A stretch of 64,000 nucleotides of DNA from Lichenicola sp964249735 (GTDB lineage Bacteria > Pseudomonadota > Alphaproteobacteria > Acetobacterales > Acetobacteraceae): contig CAXUDP010000005.1 in NCBI GenBank assembly GCA_964249735.1, forward strand, positions 1 through 64,000, read 5' to 3'. Below the pieces are notes generated by a model, which did not search any database, was not told the DNA's origin, and was given only the letters and a program-made list of their open reading frames with translations. How positions within the stretch are numbered: the first letter of the stretch is position 1; each line of letters opens with the position of its first letter. Shown here piece after piece: positions 36,690-45,699 of the stretch. A program made the position numbers and the translations under genes.

Positions 36690-36696
36690 CCTCCTT
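36690..36696 (-). promoter_or_regulatory. Shine-Dalgarno AAGGAGG setting a TTG start
   Basis: The minus strand reads AAGGAGG, six bases, then TTGGGTAATCCC. The perfect match and spacing fix the rare TTG as the tube protein start. Confidence 0.8.
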
Positions 36697-36730
36697 GCTG
36701 TGCATTGGCATGCTGGTCTTCACTCGTGGA

Positions 36731-38305
36731 TCAGCTCGGGGAGCTGCCGTTCGCGGTCGACACGGTCACGCTCTGGCCGCCCTGCAGGTTGACAATGAAC
36801 TTCTCGTTGATGCCCTGGTACTGCACCTGGACATCCGCCTGTACGTAGCCCAGCGCGGTCCGCGTCTGCGGGTTGTTCGAGCCGTCGCAGACCACCGCAT
36901 AGGGCATTGCCCCGGTGATGCTGCCGAGGATCCCCTGCTGCACCAGGCTGGACAGGTATCCCAGCAGCGTCGCGCGGATGTTGGACAGCAGCGTCGAGTT
37001 GATGACGCTGCCGACATAGCCGCCCATGCCCGCGGCCAGCGTCTCCGCGATGAAGTTCGTCATCCGGGTGTAGCTGTCGCCGGCGATCACCGCGTTGCTC
37101 GAGCTGTTATGCCCGCAACGGACCGCCCAGTAGGAGCCGCCAGGTGCCGGGTTGCAGATCACGTCGATGCCGGCGGAGAACAGCGTCTGCAGCTCGGCCG
37201 ACGAGTACGTCAGCGCCTGGCCACTGGAGGCGAGGCCGCTCTTCTGGCTTCCGGCAATGCCCGACAACGGCTTGTTGAGGCTGGACTGCTCGGGCGACAG
37301 GTTCGCCAGGCAACCGGCGACAAAACCCTGCGGGCTGACGATACGCGTCTGGGAGTTGGTCTGGTCATACCAGAACAGCCAGTCCCCGAACATCAGCTTC
37401 GCGGCGTAGCTGTCCAGGCCCGCCTGGTCCTTGGTCTGCACCGCGGTGGCGATGGAGTCGCCGCTCGGCCCGACGAGGATCATGTAGATCCCTTCCGACA
37501 GGCCGAAGCTGCTCTGCACCGTCCACTGGGTTGAGTCGCTGCAGTCTGCCAACATGCCGATGGCACATCCGCGGCCACGCAGCGCATACATTCCGGTCCG
37601 GCTCAGCCCGTCATTGCCCACTAGCGACGACGCCGCGATCCCGCTGATCCCGTCCGTGCCGTTGAGCAGGGTCTGGCCGCTGATGGAAGCCGGCGCAGTG
37701 GTCGGCCCGTTGCCCGCCGTGGCGACGCAAAGCGCGGAAGGTCCCCTTGTCGCGCTCGTTCCGTTGTTGACCGCGCTGATCACGCTGGCCCAGAACGTCG
37801 GGTTGCCGGCGCTTGGGTCGAGGTTGTCGAAAACCTCCGGGAGCTGACCCGGCATCTGCAACGTCAACCGCCAGCTTCCTGCCCGCGATCCGGCACCCAG
37901 GTTGATGCTGATCTGGTTGCCGAGGCTGCCCGAGCACACGGCAGTGAGAAGCATGGGATAGCTGTTGTTGCTGTAGAGCAGCGCATACGTCGCCGAAACG
38001 TCGGTTCCGTCGGTCACCCGCACGCCGACGAACGAGGTAGCGCCCTGCTGCTGCGCGCAGGCGATTGGCGTCCCGAGATCGTATTGCCGTGCCAGCACCG
38101 GTCCGAACGCCGCGTTGTAGTCGGCAATGCTGCCCATCACCACCGGCTGGTTGACCGGCCCCCAGGATGCGGTCCCGACGATGCCGATCTTGTCGGTCGG
38201 AACACCGTTGAGGGACAGGGTCTGCGGCGACGCGATCTGGACGTACAGGTCCGGCACGACGAGAGCGGCCGTGTTCAAGGCGCCCGACTGTGTGATCTGC
38301 ACCAT
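36731..38305 (-). CDS. Tail sheath protein
   Basis: A 524-residue contractile sheath protein. N-terminal VPDLYVQIASP and VGTASWGPVNQPVVMGS are typical of sheath proteins, and the C-terminal part (RTALGYVQADVQVQYQGINEKFIVNLQGG) forms the subdomain that wraps the tube. Directly before the tube gene in transcription. A GGGGAG ribosome site precedes the ATG. It shows that the tail is contractile. Confidence 0.94.
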   Translation of the reverse strand: MVQITQSGALNTAALVVPDLYVQIASPQTLSLNGVPTDKIGIVGTASWGPVNQPVVMGSIADYNAAFGPVLARQYDLGTPIACAQQQGATSFVGVRVTDGTDVSATYALLYSNNSYPMLLTAVCSGSLGNQISINLGAGSRAGSWRLTLQMPGQLPEVFDNLDPSAGNPTFWASVISAVNNGTSATRGPSALCVATAGNGPTTAPASISGQTLLNGTDGISGIAASSLVGNDGLSRTGMYALRGRGCAIGMLADCSDSTQWTVQSSFGLSEGIYMILVGPSGDSIATAVQTKDQAGLDSYAAKLMFGDWLFWYDQTNSQTRIVSPQGFVAGCLANLSPEQSSLNKPLSGIAGSQKSGLASSGQALTYSSAELQTLFSAGIDVICNPAPGGSYWAVRCGHNSSSNAVIAGDSYTRMTNFIAETLAAGMGGYVGSVINSTLLSNIRATLLGYLSSLVQQGILGSITGAMPYAVVCDGSNNPQTRTALGYVQADVQVQYQGINEKFIVNLQGGQSVTVSTANGSSPS

Positions 38306-38308
38306 GCC

Positions 38309-38491
38309 TCAGTGCTCCCCGGCCGGAACGGGCGTGGTTTCGGTGCTCGGCAGCACCGGAACCAGCACCAGGTTGCTGTTGCCGCCTGCCAGGATCGCCT
38401 GGATCGTGGCGGGATCCGTGATGACGTCACCACGGCTGTAGCGACCGAACGCATGAAGCACGATCAGCGCGGTGGGTGTGGGTCTGTTCAT
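38309..38491 (-). CDS. Small phage protein before the sheath gene
   Basis: A 60-residue protein (MNRPTPTALIVLHAFGRYSR, GDVITDPATIQAILAGG). It stands between the terminator-glycosidase gene and the sheath, where short proteins of this type (DUF2635-like in Mu) occur. No catalytic motif. The longer frame upstream is a shadow. Confidence 0.6.
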   Translation of the reverse strand: MNRPTPTALIVLHAFGRYSRGDVITDPATIQAILAGGNSNLVLVPVLPSTETTPVPAGEH

Positions 38492-38502
38492 TCGAATCCT
38501 AT

Positions 38503-40410
38503 CTAGTTGACGAGATCGAGTTGAGGGACCGTCGACTGCCGGACTGCCGCTGCCAGTGCTGCGCCGATGGCGGCCACGCGTCCCATGTCCGGTCCAGCCG
38601 CCGTGAAGGTCGGCATCACCCAGCCACCCTCGGCGAGCTCGTTCCACGCGTAGATCAAGCCGACCTGCGCCGGACAAGCGGATGCCTGCGAAACGAGATA
38701 GTCCACCATCTCCACGACATGGGCGCCGAGCTGCGCATCGACCGGCGCGTCATAATAGTTGTCGACGGTAAGGCCTGTCGGGATCGGGTAGAACGGCTGC
38801 GGCGTCTCGACCAACGGCCTCTGGTCCCAGCCGCTCATGGCGGTCGGGATCATGGGAAACCCGGAGCTGCCGCGCGCTGCCCAGTCCGCACGAGCCGCCT
38901 GCGTCAGCGACGTGTACGGCTGCTCCGAACCATCCAGCTGCGGCACCGCGTAGGCGCCGCTGGCATCCGCACCCGCCGCCTGCGCAGCCGCGATGTTCGA
39001 GTAGTCGGCAAGGGAGGCGCCCGACAACCACACGACGTAAGGATTGCCGCCTCCCGCCGCCTGAACCTGCTGCCTGACGAAGCTGATCGCGGCGGCGACC
39101 CCGCCGGCGGGCAACCCTGCAGTCTGTGCGGCAGACGAATCCAGTACCAGGTATAGAGGCCTGTTGCCGAGCACCGTCATGTAGCCGGACTGCGTCATCA
39201 TGCTGATGTCGCGCAGCAGCGATGGCTGGTCCTTCCCCCCGCTCCCCCAGTTGGAGGTCTGCCCAAGCATGCAGAAGCGCAGACGGCTTCTCAGGCTGCT
39301 GCTCAGGTAGAACTGCAACGCGAGGCTCAACGTATCGTCGGGCTGGAAACTGTCGAACGCCCAGAAGGATAGGCCTGCCTGCAATGCCGCCACGATCTCC
39401 GCATCGATGGTCGCCTGCGTAGCTCTTGGCCAGGATGCCACGCCATCCGTCACTGTGGCATTCGAAGGCAACCGGTTCTGGAACGTCGGTAGCGATAGTG
39501 CAGCCGCGCATTGCTGATCGATGCTGTTCGCCGGGTCGTACCAGGCATCGAACCGTACCGCGCCGAGCGGCGGGATCACCAGCGGTGCCGACGGAACCAC
39601 GCAGCCGAAGCCGACCTCGGGTCCGGTGCCGCCCAGGGTCCCGACCCCGAACAACATCTGCGAGCCGGTCATCACCATCGTGGTCGGATACTCGACCACG
39701 TAGTCGAGGTTGCGCCGATACAGGTTCGCGTTCTCGGAAACGTCGGTCTCGTAGGTATCGTGGTAGCGCAGGCGCGCGACCGTCCCGTCCGACAGCGGAA
39801 ACCAGTCGACGTCCGACAGGCTGTTGTCCACGCTGCTCGCCAGCAGGTCACGTCCCGCCGGCGTGGGACACCACACCGCGATCATGATGCCCTGCTCCTG
39901 GCGCCGGGTTTCCATGATCGCCGTTCCGCTGCCGACCACCCGGCCGGAAACCCTTGCCCCGCCGACGGTGACCGCGCTACCGGCAGACGTCGCACCCGGG
40001 ACGAGGCCAGCGAACCCGGCCGCCACGCTGATCGGCGTGTCCGTGGCCGAGACCGGCCAGGAATATGCGATGCCTCCGACCGTCAAGCCCGCAGTCTGCC
40101 CCGCCCCGCCGGTGCCTCCGAAGGACGCCGTGTCACCGACGCACGTCACGGTGAGGGTCGGGCTCGTCTCCGAGATGGTCCTCCAGACACGCCGGTAGCG
40201 CGAGGTGTCCTTCGTGCTGTTCTCCTTGCTGAACACCGTCACCGTCTGCGTGCCGACGGCGAGGTCGGCGTTGAGCGCGCGGTTCGTAGGCCAGCCGCGG
40301 TAGATCTTCACCAGGGCGTTGCTGAGGCTCGGCTGCGTGGTCCCGTTGGGATAGATCGCCTGCTCGACCAGGCTGCACAGGGCGGCCTCCACATCCGAGA
40401 TGTCCGCCAT
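38503..40410 (-). CDS. Tail terminator fused to GH99-like glycosidase domain
   Basis: A 635-residue protein with two parts. Residues 1-250 resemble myovirus tail-terminator or completion proteins (ALVKIYRGWPTNRALNADLA, then ENANLYRRNLDYVVEYPTT). Residues about 284-602 look like a GH99/GH71 or WbsX-type TIM barrel: AVRFDAWYDP, LSFWAFDSF, and YAWNELAEGG (588-596), close to the family motif AWNEWAEG. These families cut or act on mannose-type chains. The junction lies near 255-283. A single ATG and frame cover both. The enzyme part would stand near the tail neck, an odd place for a depolymerase. Confidence 0.75.
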   Translation of the reverse strand: MADISDVEAALCSLVEQAIYPNGTTQPSLSNALVKIYRGWPTNRALNADLAVGTQTVTVFSKENSTKDTSRYRRVWRTISETSPTLTVTCVGDTASFGGTGGAGQTAGLTVGGIAYSWPVSATDTPISVAAGFAGLVPGATSAGSAVTVGGARVSGRVVGSGTAIMETRRQEQGIMIAVWCPTPAGRDLLASSVDNSLSDVDWFPLSDGTVARLRYHDTYETDVSENANLYRRNLDYVVEYPTTMVMTGSQMLFGVGTLGGTGPEVGFGCVVPSAPLVIPPLGAVRFDAWYDPANSIDQQCAAALSLPTFQNRLPSNATVTDGVASWPRATQATIDAEIVAALQAGLSFWAFDSFQPDDTLSLALQFYLSSSLRSRLRFCMLGQTSNWGSGGKDQPSLLRDISMMTQSGYMTVLGNRPLYLVLDSSAAQTAGLPAGGVAAAISFVRQQVQAAGGGNPYVVWLSGASLADYSNIAAAQAAGADASGAYAVPQLDGSEQPYTSLTQAARADWAARGSSGFPMIPTAMSGWDQRPLVETPQPFYPIPTGLTVDNYYDAPVDAQLGAHVVEMVDYLVSQASACPAQVGLIYAWNELAEGGWVMPTFTAAGPDMGRVAAIGAALAAAVRQSTVPQLDLVN

Positions 40411-40458
40411 CCTGTCGTTCTTCTCCGGCTTGAGGCATCATGTGGATCGGCCGCCACG

Positions 40459-41100
40459 TCAGGTCGTCGCGAGACCCGCAAGGAGACGCCAGCCGAACGG
40501 CGACAGCTCCGCACTGACGATCTCGTAGTCCTGTCCGCTGCTGTCCTGGAGGCGCATCCCGAACACCAGGGTGATCCCCGGAATGGGTGGCGCCAGTACG
40601 TCGTAGTAGGCCGACTTGACGTCGCTCGGCAGCCTGGTCATGTCCTGCTCGCCACGCGTCCTGGCCGACATGCTTACCGGCCAGCCCTGGGCGATCACCG
40701 CATCCGTGCTGCTGGTGCGGCCGCCATAGGAGTTCGTCCCGGCACTCGTGGTCACGCCGGTGCTCAACACGTCCAGCACCTGGTCGCACAACACGCACAA
40801 GGCCGGACGCAGCGGCTCGGTACGCGCGACAAAGTGGGTATCGTCTCCAACCAGATAATCACCCTGCTGCACAAGCGTCGGATCAGCCAGCAGCGTGACG
40901 TAGGCGTGGTTGGGCTGGGCGGTAGAGATAAGCCTGAAGTCCGGAGTCACGTCGTAGGCGCAGAAGATGTTGCCGTAAGGTGAGCCGGAAATCGGCAGCA
41001 TTGCAGAAGTGGGTCGATAAAGCGCCTCTGACACGCCGACGATGGATGCGGCACGTGCCAGTCCGTATGCGATCTTCTGATTGACGAGGGTTTGCAACAA
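40459..41100 (-). CDS. Phage head-tail connection protein, unassigned
   Basis: A 213-residue protein without a recognised family. It begins with TTG TTG after GGAAGG, and contains NIFCAYDVTPDFRLIST and DPTLVQQGDYLVGDD. Its place between coat and tail-terminator genes suggests a neck or head-completion protein. No motif confirms it. Confidence 0.6.
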   Translation of the reverse strand: MLQTLVNQKIAYGLARAASIVGVSEALYRPTSAMLPISGSPYGNIFCAYDVTPDFRLISTAQPNHAYVTLLADPTLVQQGDYLVGDDTHFVARTEPLRPALCVLCDQVLDVLSTGVTTSAGTNSYGGRTSSTDAVIAQGWPVSMSARTRGEQDMTRLPSDVKSAYYDVLAPPIPGITLVFGMRLQDSSGQDYEIVSAELSPFGWRLLAGLATT

Positions 41101-41115
41101 CGGCGTGCCTTCCGA

Positions 41116-41667
41116 TCAGGCGATGGAAATGATCCCGCCGTTGTTCCAGAGCTGGCCGCTGCCAACCGCAGGCTGTGCGGCGGGCAGGCTTGCCATCACG
41201 ACGCCGGTGCCGAACACCGGTGCCTGGGCCGCAAGAGTTCCACCGGAAACCTGCAGAGAGACGCCAGCGGTCAGCAGGCGACCAGCTGACGTGCTGGCCA
41301 CCACGCTGCCGGCAGGCCACAGGTGGGTGCGAGATGGTGCCGCCTGCAGATCCGGGAAGTAGAACCGGTTGCCGCCGCCGCCGCTGGTGATGGTGCCGCC
41401 CGCCTGGACCGTGACTGGAACCGGCAGCGGAAACCAGAGCAGGAGGTTGCCGGCCGTCTGCGCGTCGAACAGCGCAGCAAACCCGATCGGCCCCCACGCT
41501 GCGCCGGCAGGACCCACCGTTCCGCTCCCGACGTCTGCGACGATGCCGCTATCGAGATCCCCAAGCACGAACGGACGTCGCGCATAGGCCGTGTCTGCCG
41601 GTTCCGCCAGGACACCGGCCTGAACCGCGCTGCCGTAGCCGATCCAGCCGTTGAAGAATATGGCCAT
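41116..41667 (-). CDS. Phage structural protein, beta-rich
   Basis: A 183-residue protein. VLAEPADTAYARRPFVLGDL, ALFDAQTAGNLLLWFPLPVPV and TVQAGGTITSGGGGNRFYF resemble small beta-sandwich proteins found beside coat or fibre genes in tailed phages. It may decorate the head or tail. Ribosome site gagaaag. Its order in the operon (third after coat) does not settle the role. Confidence 0.6.
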   Translation of the reverse strand: MAIFFNGWIGYGSAVQAGVLAEPADTAYARRPFVLGDLDSGIVADVGSGTVGPAGAAWGPIGFAALFDAQTAGNLLLWFPLPVPVTVQAGGTITSGGGGNRFYFPDLQAAPSRTHLWPAGSVVASTSAGRLLTAGVSLQVSGGTLAAQAPVFGTGVVMASLPAAQPAVGSGQLWNNGGIISIA

Positions 41668-41699
41668 CTTTCTCGCGAACCTCCGGCATGGACGGGAAA

Positions 41700-42101
41700 C
41701 TAGATGAGGATGGCGGCGTCATCGCGGATCCCGGGCCCTACCGGAACGCCGAGGAAGAAGGCGAGCCGGCGACACCAGTCGTCGAACAAGCGCGCGCGGT
41801 CGATCACTTCGGACCGGTTGTGCTTCCACACGGAAGCCTGGTCGGTGTCCAGGTTGCCGCTCGCAGCCGGAACCGCCTGCTCGAGCGCATACAGGTTCGA
41901 CAAGTACTGCCTGACGACCTGGAACTCGCTTGGTGCAAGGTTGGTCAAGCGGAACTCGAGCGTTCCGTAGGCCTCGAAAAAGCGCCAGGACTGGAAGCCG
42001 GAACTTCCGGCTCCGTAGGCCGGATATCCGCAGAAGCGGCGCACATCCACCCGCTCCGCATCGGACAATGGCGAGGTATCGAAACTAGACGATCCGGACA
42101 T
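41700..42101 (-). CDS. Phage head completion protein, unassigned
   Basis: A 133-residue protein straight after the coat gene in transcription. It contains VDVRRFCGYPAYGAG and FRLTNLAPSEFQVVRQYLSNL. Head-tail adaptors often have this size and place. A strong GGGGAGGAG lies before the ATG. No family assigned. Confidence 0.6.
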   Translation of the reverse strand: MSGSSSFDTSPLSDAERVDVRRFCGYPAYGAGSSGFQSWRFFEAYGTLEFRLTNLAPSEFQVVRQYLSNLYALEQAVPAASGNLDTDQASVWKHNRSEVIDRARLFDDWCRRLAFFLGVPVGPGIRDDAAILI

Positions 42102-42121
42102 GCGCTCCTCCCCATGACGCG

Positions 42122-42161
42122 CAGCATCCGGGAAGGCGCCGAAGCGCCTTCCCGGATGCTG
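42122..42161 (-). terminator. 18-bp hairpin after the coat gene, no T-tract
   Basis: Arms at 42122-42139 and 42144-42161 pair perfectly around the loop CGAA. It starts five bases after the coat stop. No T-run follows on the minus strand, so it probably slows decay of coat mRNA or limits reading into later genes rather than ending transcription outright. Confidence 0.65.
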
Positions 42162-42165
42162 ATGA

Positions 42166-43539
42166 CTACAGGCTCTCGATCACCACGCCGCGCTTGAGGT
42201 AGCTGTTGGTCGCGGTCGGGATGATGGTCGTGCTGGCAGTCGCGTCGGTCGGCAGCGCATAGCCGCCGATCCAGTACCAGGACTGGGCGATGATCTGCTT
42301 GAGCCGGTCGAGCGGCTCGCGCGTCACCATGACGACGCTGTCGACCTGCTCCATCAGCGACTTCTCCGCATCCGGGATGTCGCGGTGGCCTGCGTCGGCA
42401 TAGTCGCCCTCGACCAGCGCACCCTTGCCGCAGACGATGGCGCGGTGGATCGCGCCCGCGCCGAGCGACACCTGCTGCGGCGCTTCCGTGGTCGGAATGA
42501 AGCGGACACCGAGCAGCTCGACGATCGAGCCGGCCTGGTAGGTCTCCGTGCCGTAGGCGCCACGATACAGGTACTTGAAGTCGCCGTCACGGAACAGGCC
42601 CAGCATCTGCTGGTCGTCGAGGTAGCAGTGGAAGCAGCCGTCGACCGTCGGCACGTTGTTCATGCGCAGTGCCGCAACCGCCGACAGCACGGTCTGGATG
42701 CCGAGCGTGTCGCCAGGCACATAGCTCGTCGCACCATAGGTGCCGGTCGGCGCCACGAGCGCTGCGGTGGACAGGCGGCCGTTCGGCCGCAGCACCAGCG
42801 GCGCGGTCGCGGCCACTACCGGCTGCGCCAGCGCACCGTCCGAAACGCTGATGTTGGTCGAGAAGGTGAGGCTGCCCGAGGTCCCGCTCGGCGCCGTCGA
42901 CACGTTGACGGCGTCGATGGATGCCGAGACCAGGGTATAAACGTTGCTGCCGACGGTGACCGTCATGCCGCTGGTCGAACCGACCGCCACGACCTGCCCG
43001 TAGCTGTTCATCACGTTCTGGAAGCCGCGGACGTCGTCGACGAAGATCGTCTTGGCAGCGGCGCTCAGTGCCGTGTTGACCCGCGTGTTACCGCCGAGAT
43101 AGCCGCCGACGCCGCCGGACGCGCCACCGAACAAGGTGTTGCGCGCGATCCGGTCGAGCGACTGCATCGCCTGCACGCCGTTGGTACGCGCGTTGGCGAG
43201 GAACTGGCTGGCAATGCCGACCCCTTCGGTGACCATGTTGAGGTCGATCGTGTCGCCGTACTGGTTGATCGTCAGCGTGTACTGCTCGACGCTCCAGCTC
43301 GACGGCGTCATGCCGTTGTCGAAGTTGGTGTTGACGTTCGGCGACATCGGCGTGGTCACCGGCGACTTCAGCCCCTTGCGGGTCTTGGTCACGGTTTCAC
43401 CGATCCGGTTGGGGAACACCTCGCGATCGGCGATCGACCGGAAGCTCAGGCGAGACTGGAGTCCGTCCTGGAACTCGCGGGCGAGGAAACCCTGCTGGAT
43501 GATCGGCTGCAGCTGGGACGGAAAGTTCTGGATCGGCAT
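42166..43539 (-). CDS. Major capsid protein
   Basis: A 457-residue coat protein. The N-terminal part (FLAREFQDGLQSRLSFRSIADR, YTLTINQYGDTIDLN) resembles the N4 gp56/HK97-fold coat group. A Thr/Ser-rich beta insert (about 185-265) may be an added surface domain. Its place after portal and scaffold and before the strong hairpin fits the most expressed gene. No prohead protease gene is seen. Confidence 0.85.
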   Translation of the reverse strand: MPIQNFPSQLQPIIQQGFLAREFQDGLQSRLSFRSIADREVFPNRIGETVTKTRKGLKSPVTTPMSPNVNTNFDNGMTPSSWSVEQYTLTINQYGDTIDLNMVTEGVGIASQFLANARTNGVQAMQSLDRIARNTLFGGASGGVGGYLGGNTRVNTALSAAAKTIFVDDVRGFQNVMNSYGQVVAVGSTSGMTVTVGSNVYTLVSASIDAVNVSTAPSGTSGSLTFSTNISVSDGALAQPVVAATAPLVLRPNGRLSTAALVAPTGTYGATSYVPGDTLGIQTVLSAVAALRMNNVPTVDGCFHCYLDDQQMLGLFRDGDFKYLYRGAYGTETYQAGSIVELLGVRFIPTTEAPQQVSLGAGAIHRAIVCGKGALVEGDYADAGHRDIPDAEKSLMEQVDSVVMVTREPLDRLKQIIAQSWYWIGGYALPTDATASTTIIPTATNSYLKRGVVIESL

Positions 43540-43604
43540 GCGGTGCTCTTACCCTTCGTTGGCGTGATGCGATAAAGGCGCTGTCGAGACCCTTCCGGGC
43601 AGCC

Positions 43605-44150
43605 TCAGCGCGAGGAGGCCAGCAGGCGGTCCCGCTCGGCGTGCCAAGCCGCGCGCGACAGGCTGCGTGCGTCGACGTTGGTCGGCTGCGCGGGTGCTGG
43701 CGGCCGCTGCAGCTGCGCCGTGGTGACCGTCGGCATGGCCCCGGACTCGGTGGTGAACAGGTACGGCTTGCGCTGCCGCAGGCTCTCGATCACCTCCTCG
43801 ACCCCCTGCACGCCGCCCGCCTCGTCGAAGCTCAGCGCGCCTGTATCGGCGAGGCGGAGCCCGTCGAGGTCGACGATGCCGGACCGGATCGCGTGGGTCT
43901 TCAGCTCGGCGTGCAGCACGCGGCTGCGCGCATCCTCGCGCGCGGCAGCGACCGCTTCGTCCCGGTCACGCGCCGCGGCGGCGCAGGCCGACTCGCGCTC
44001 GCTGTGTGCGATCCGCGCCTGTTCGCGGTAGCGGGCAACCTCGCGTCGCAGCTTCTTCTCGTAGTCGGTGATCTCCCGCAGCGGCTCGGTCGCTTCTGCC
44101 GGCGGCGGCTCCTCAATCGGATCGAGCATATCTGGGCTCTGCTCTGCCAT
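43605..44150 (-). CDS. Scaffolding-like phage protein
   Basis: A 181-residue charged protein. Residues about 15-75 form a long helix, probably coiled coil (DYEKKLRREVARYREQARIA). The C-terminal part ends SLSRAAWHAERDRLLASSR. Such proteins between portal and coat guide capsid assembly. The ATG at 44150 is preferred over the longer frame. No protease motif. Confidence 0.75.
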   Translation of the reverse strand: MAEQSPDMLDPIEEPPPAEATEPLREITDYEKKLRREVARYREQARIAHSERESACAAAARDRDEAVAAAREDARSRVLHAELKTHAIRSGIVDLDGLRLADTGALSFDEAGGVQGVEEVIESLRQRKPYLFTTESGAMPTVTTAQLQRPPAPAQPTNVDARSLSRAAWHAERDRLLASSR

Positions 44151-44184
44151 GAGCTGGACAGGTCCTTTTCCATAGGCCTCCACT

Positions 44185-44206
44185 CGCGCCGTCACATGAC
44201 GGCGCG
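44185..44206 (-). other. Perfect hairpin before the scaffold gene
   Basis: CGCGCCGTCA and TGACGGCGCG pair around CA, in the 114 bases between portal stop and scaffold start. No T-tract follows. It could adjust portal to scaffold ratio or be a processing site. Confidence 0.45.
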
Positions 44207-44264
44207 GGCGCATGAAGGCGAAAACGTGTGCGGCACCGCGCTGGCGGACGCCGGTGCGCGTGGG

Positions 44265-45695
44265 CTAAGCCTCGGCTCCGGGCTCGTCGTCCGGTTGCCG
44301 GGTGCCGACCAGGCCGTAAAGCGGCGCCACGATCGCGAACGCCGCATGGCGATCGATCACGCCGGCCTCGATCAGCGTGGCGACGCTGCTGGCCTGCGCC
44401 TGTCGGTCCGCGAAGCTCGCCGGGAACCAGCTCGGCCACAGCAGACCCAGACCGGACGGATCCAGGTCGCGCTGCCGCTCGCCCGCCACCATCAGCCCGG
44501 TGCGCAGCCGCTGCGACGCCCTGCACAGCATGATCAGCAGGCTGAGCAGCCCACCCTCGCCGTACGAGATGCGCAACCGGTCGGCCAGCCAGATCAGCCC
44601 CTGGCACATGAGCTCGATGGCCCGGCCGCTTTGCGCGGCACCAAGCCGGTCGCCGTGGGCCCGGTTCCCGTGCATCGCCTCCAGCGCGATCGCCCGAAGC
44701 TCCTTCACATGCGCGAGCACGGCCGCTGCGGCGTTGCCGTTGATCTCCAGCAACTTGGCATCGCCTTCAGGCGGCAGGGTCAGGGCCGTCGCCGCACCAC
44801 CGGTCCGGACCTGTGCACCGCCACCGCCGCCAAGGCCCGCGGACGGATCCTTCAGCACCAGGGTCGGATCGGATCCATACTTGAGCCCGCGCCCCGCCTG
44901 GGACAGCAGGTAGTCGGCCTCGATCACCGTGTCGATCGAGGCGGCGAAGGTGCAGGTCCCGTCCGGCCCGTCGGGATCGTGCCCACCGCTGCCGGAAATG
45001 TTGCGGATCCACACGATCGGCACGAAGCCCAACCCGTGCACCACGCTCCGCTCCGGGTCCACCGTCATGCCACGCGGATCCTCGCCGATCGGCGTCGGCT
45101 TGAACCACATCTCGGCCTGGTCGTCCCACACCCGCTTGAACCAGTACGGACCGGAACCGGGATCGACTGCATAGCCCTGGGCGATGAGGTCGTGGTCGCT
45201 CACCTTGTAGCATTCGGTGACGCTATCCAGCTCGCGCGGGTCGTCCCGTCGCCACGCCGGGGACAGGAACTTGGTTGACAGAACCTCGAAGAACGGCCTG
45301 CTCTTGACCACGCGCAGGTGGATCGCGACCGAGCCGACTGCTCCCCTGGTGGCAGCTTCCAGCATGGTCTCGTTCAGCCGGCACTCGTCCACCACCTGCG
45401 ACAGCACGCTCGCGGTGCGCTTGTCGGCGGCGCGGATCGACGGCCAGTGCCCCTCGCTGAACAGCAGGGACACGGAGTCCTCCACCACCACGCGGCACAG
45501 GCCGGTCCGCACCGACGGCCGGCGCTGGTCGAGCGGGATGTATTCGCCCGAGTCGCTGCGCTCCTTCGAGAACGGGTAGAGCAGCGAATCGTACTGCCGC
45601 CCTTCCAGCACGGCTTCCAGCGCCCCCAGACGGAAGCTCCGCCGCGACATCGTCGCGTCACGCGGCATGTGTGCCTGCAACGACAGCCAATCCAT
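44265..45695 (-). CDS. Phage portal protein
   Basis: A 476-residue portal protein. It has YIPLDQRRPSVRTGLCRVVV, ISGSGGHDPDGPDGTC and ELRAIALEAMHGNR. The place after TerL and the length fit portals, which form the 12-mer gate of the head. The ATG at 45695 lies four bases after the TerL stop, with a GGAG upstream. Confidence 0.84.
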   Translation of the reverse strand: MDWLSLQAHMPRDATMSRRSFRLGALEAVLEGRQYDSLLYPFSKERSDSGEYIPLDQRRPSVRTGLCRVVVEDSVSLLFSEGHWPSIRAADKRTASVLSQVVDECRLNETMLEAATRGAVGSVAIHLRVVKSRPFFEVLSTKFLSPAWRRDDPRELDSVTECYKVSDHDLIAQGYAVDPGSGPYWFKRVWDDQAEMWFKPTPIGEDPRGMTVDPERSVVHGLGFVPIVWIRNISGSGGHDPDGPDGTCTFAASIDTVIEADYLLSQAGRGLKYGSDPTLVLKDPSAGLGGGGGAQVRTGGAATALTLPPEGDAKLLEINGNAAAAVLAHVKELRAIALEAMHGNRAHGDRLGAAQSGRAIELMCQGLIWLADRLRISYGEGGLLSLLIMLCRASQRLRTGLMVAGERQRDLDPSGLGLLWPSWFPASFADRQAQASSVATLIEAGVIDRHAAFAIVAPLYGLVGTRQPDDEPGAEA

Positions 45696-45699
45696 GCGG

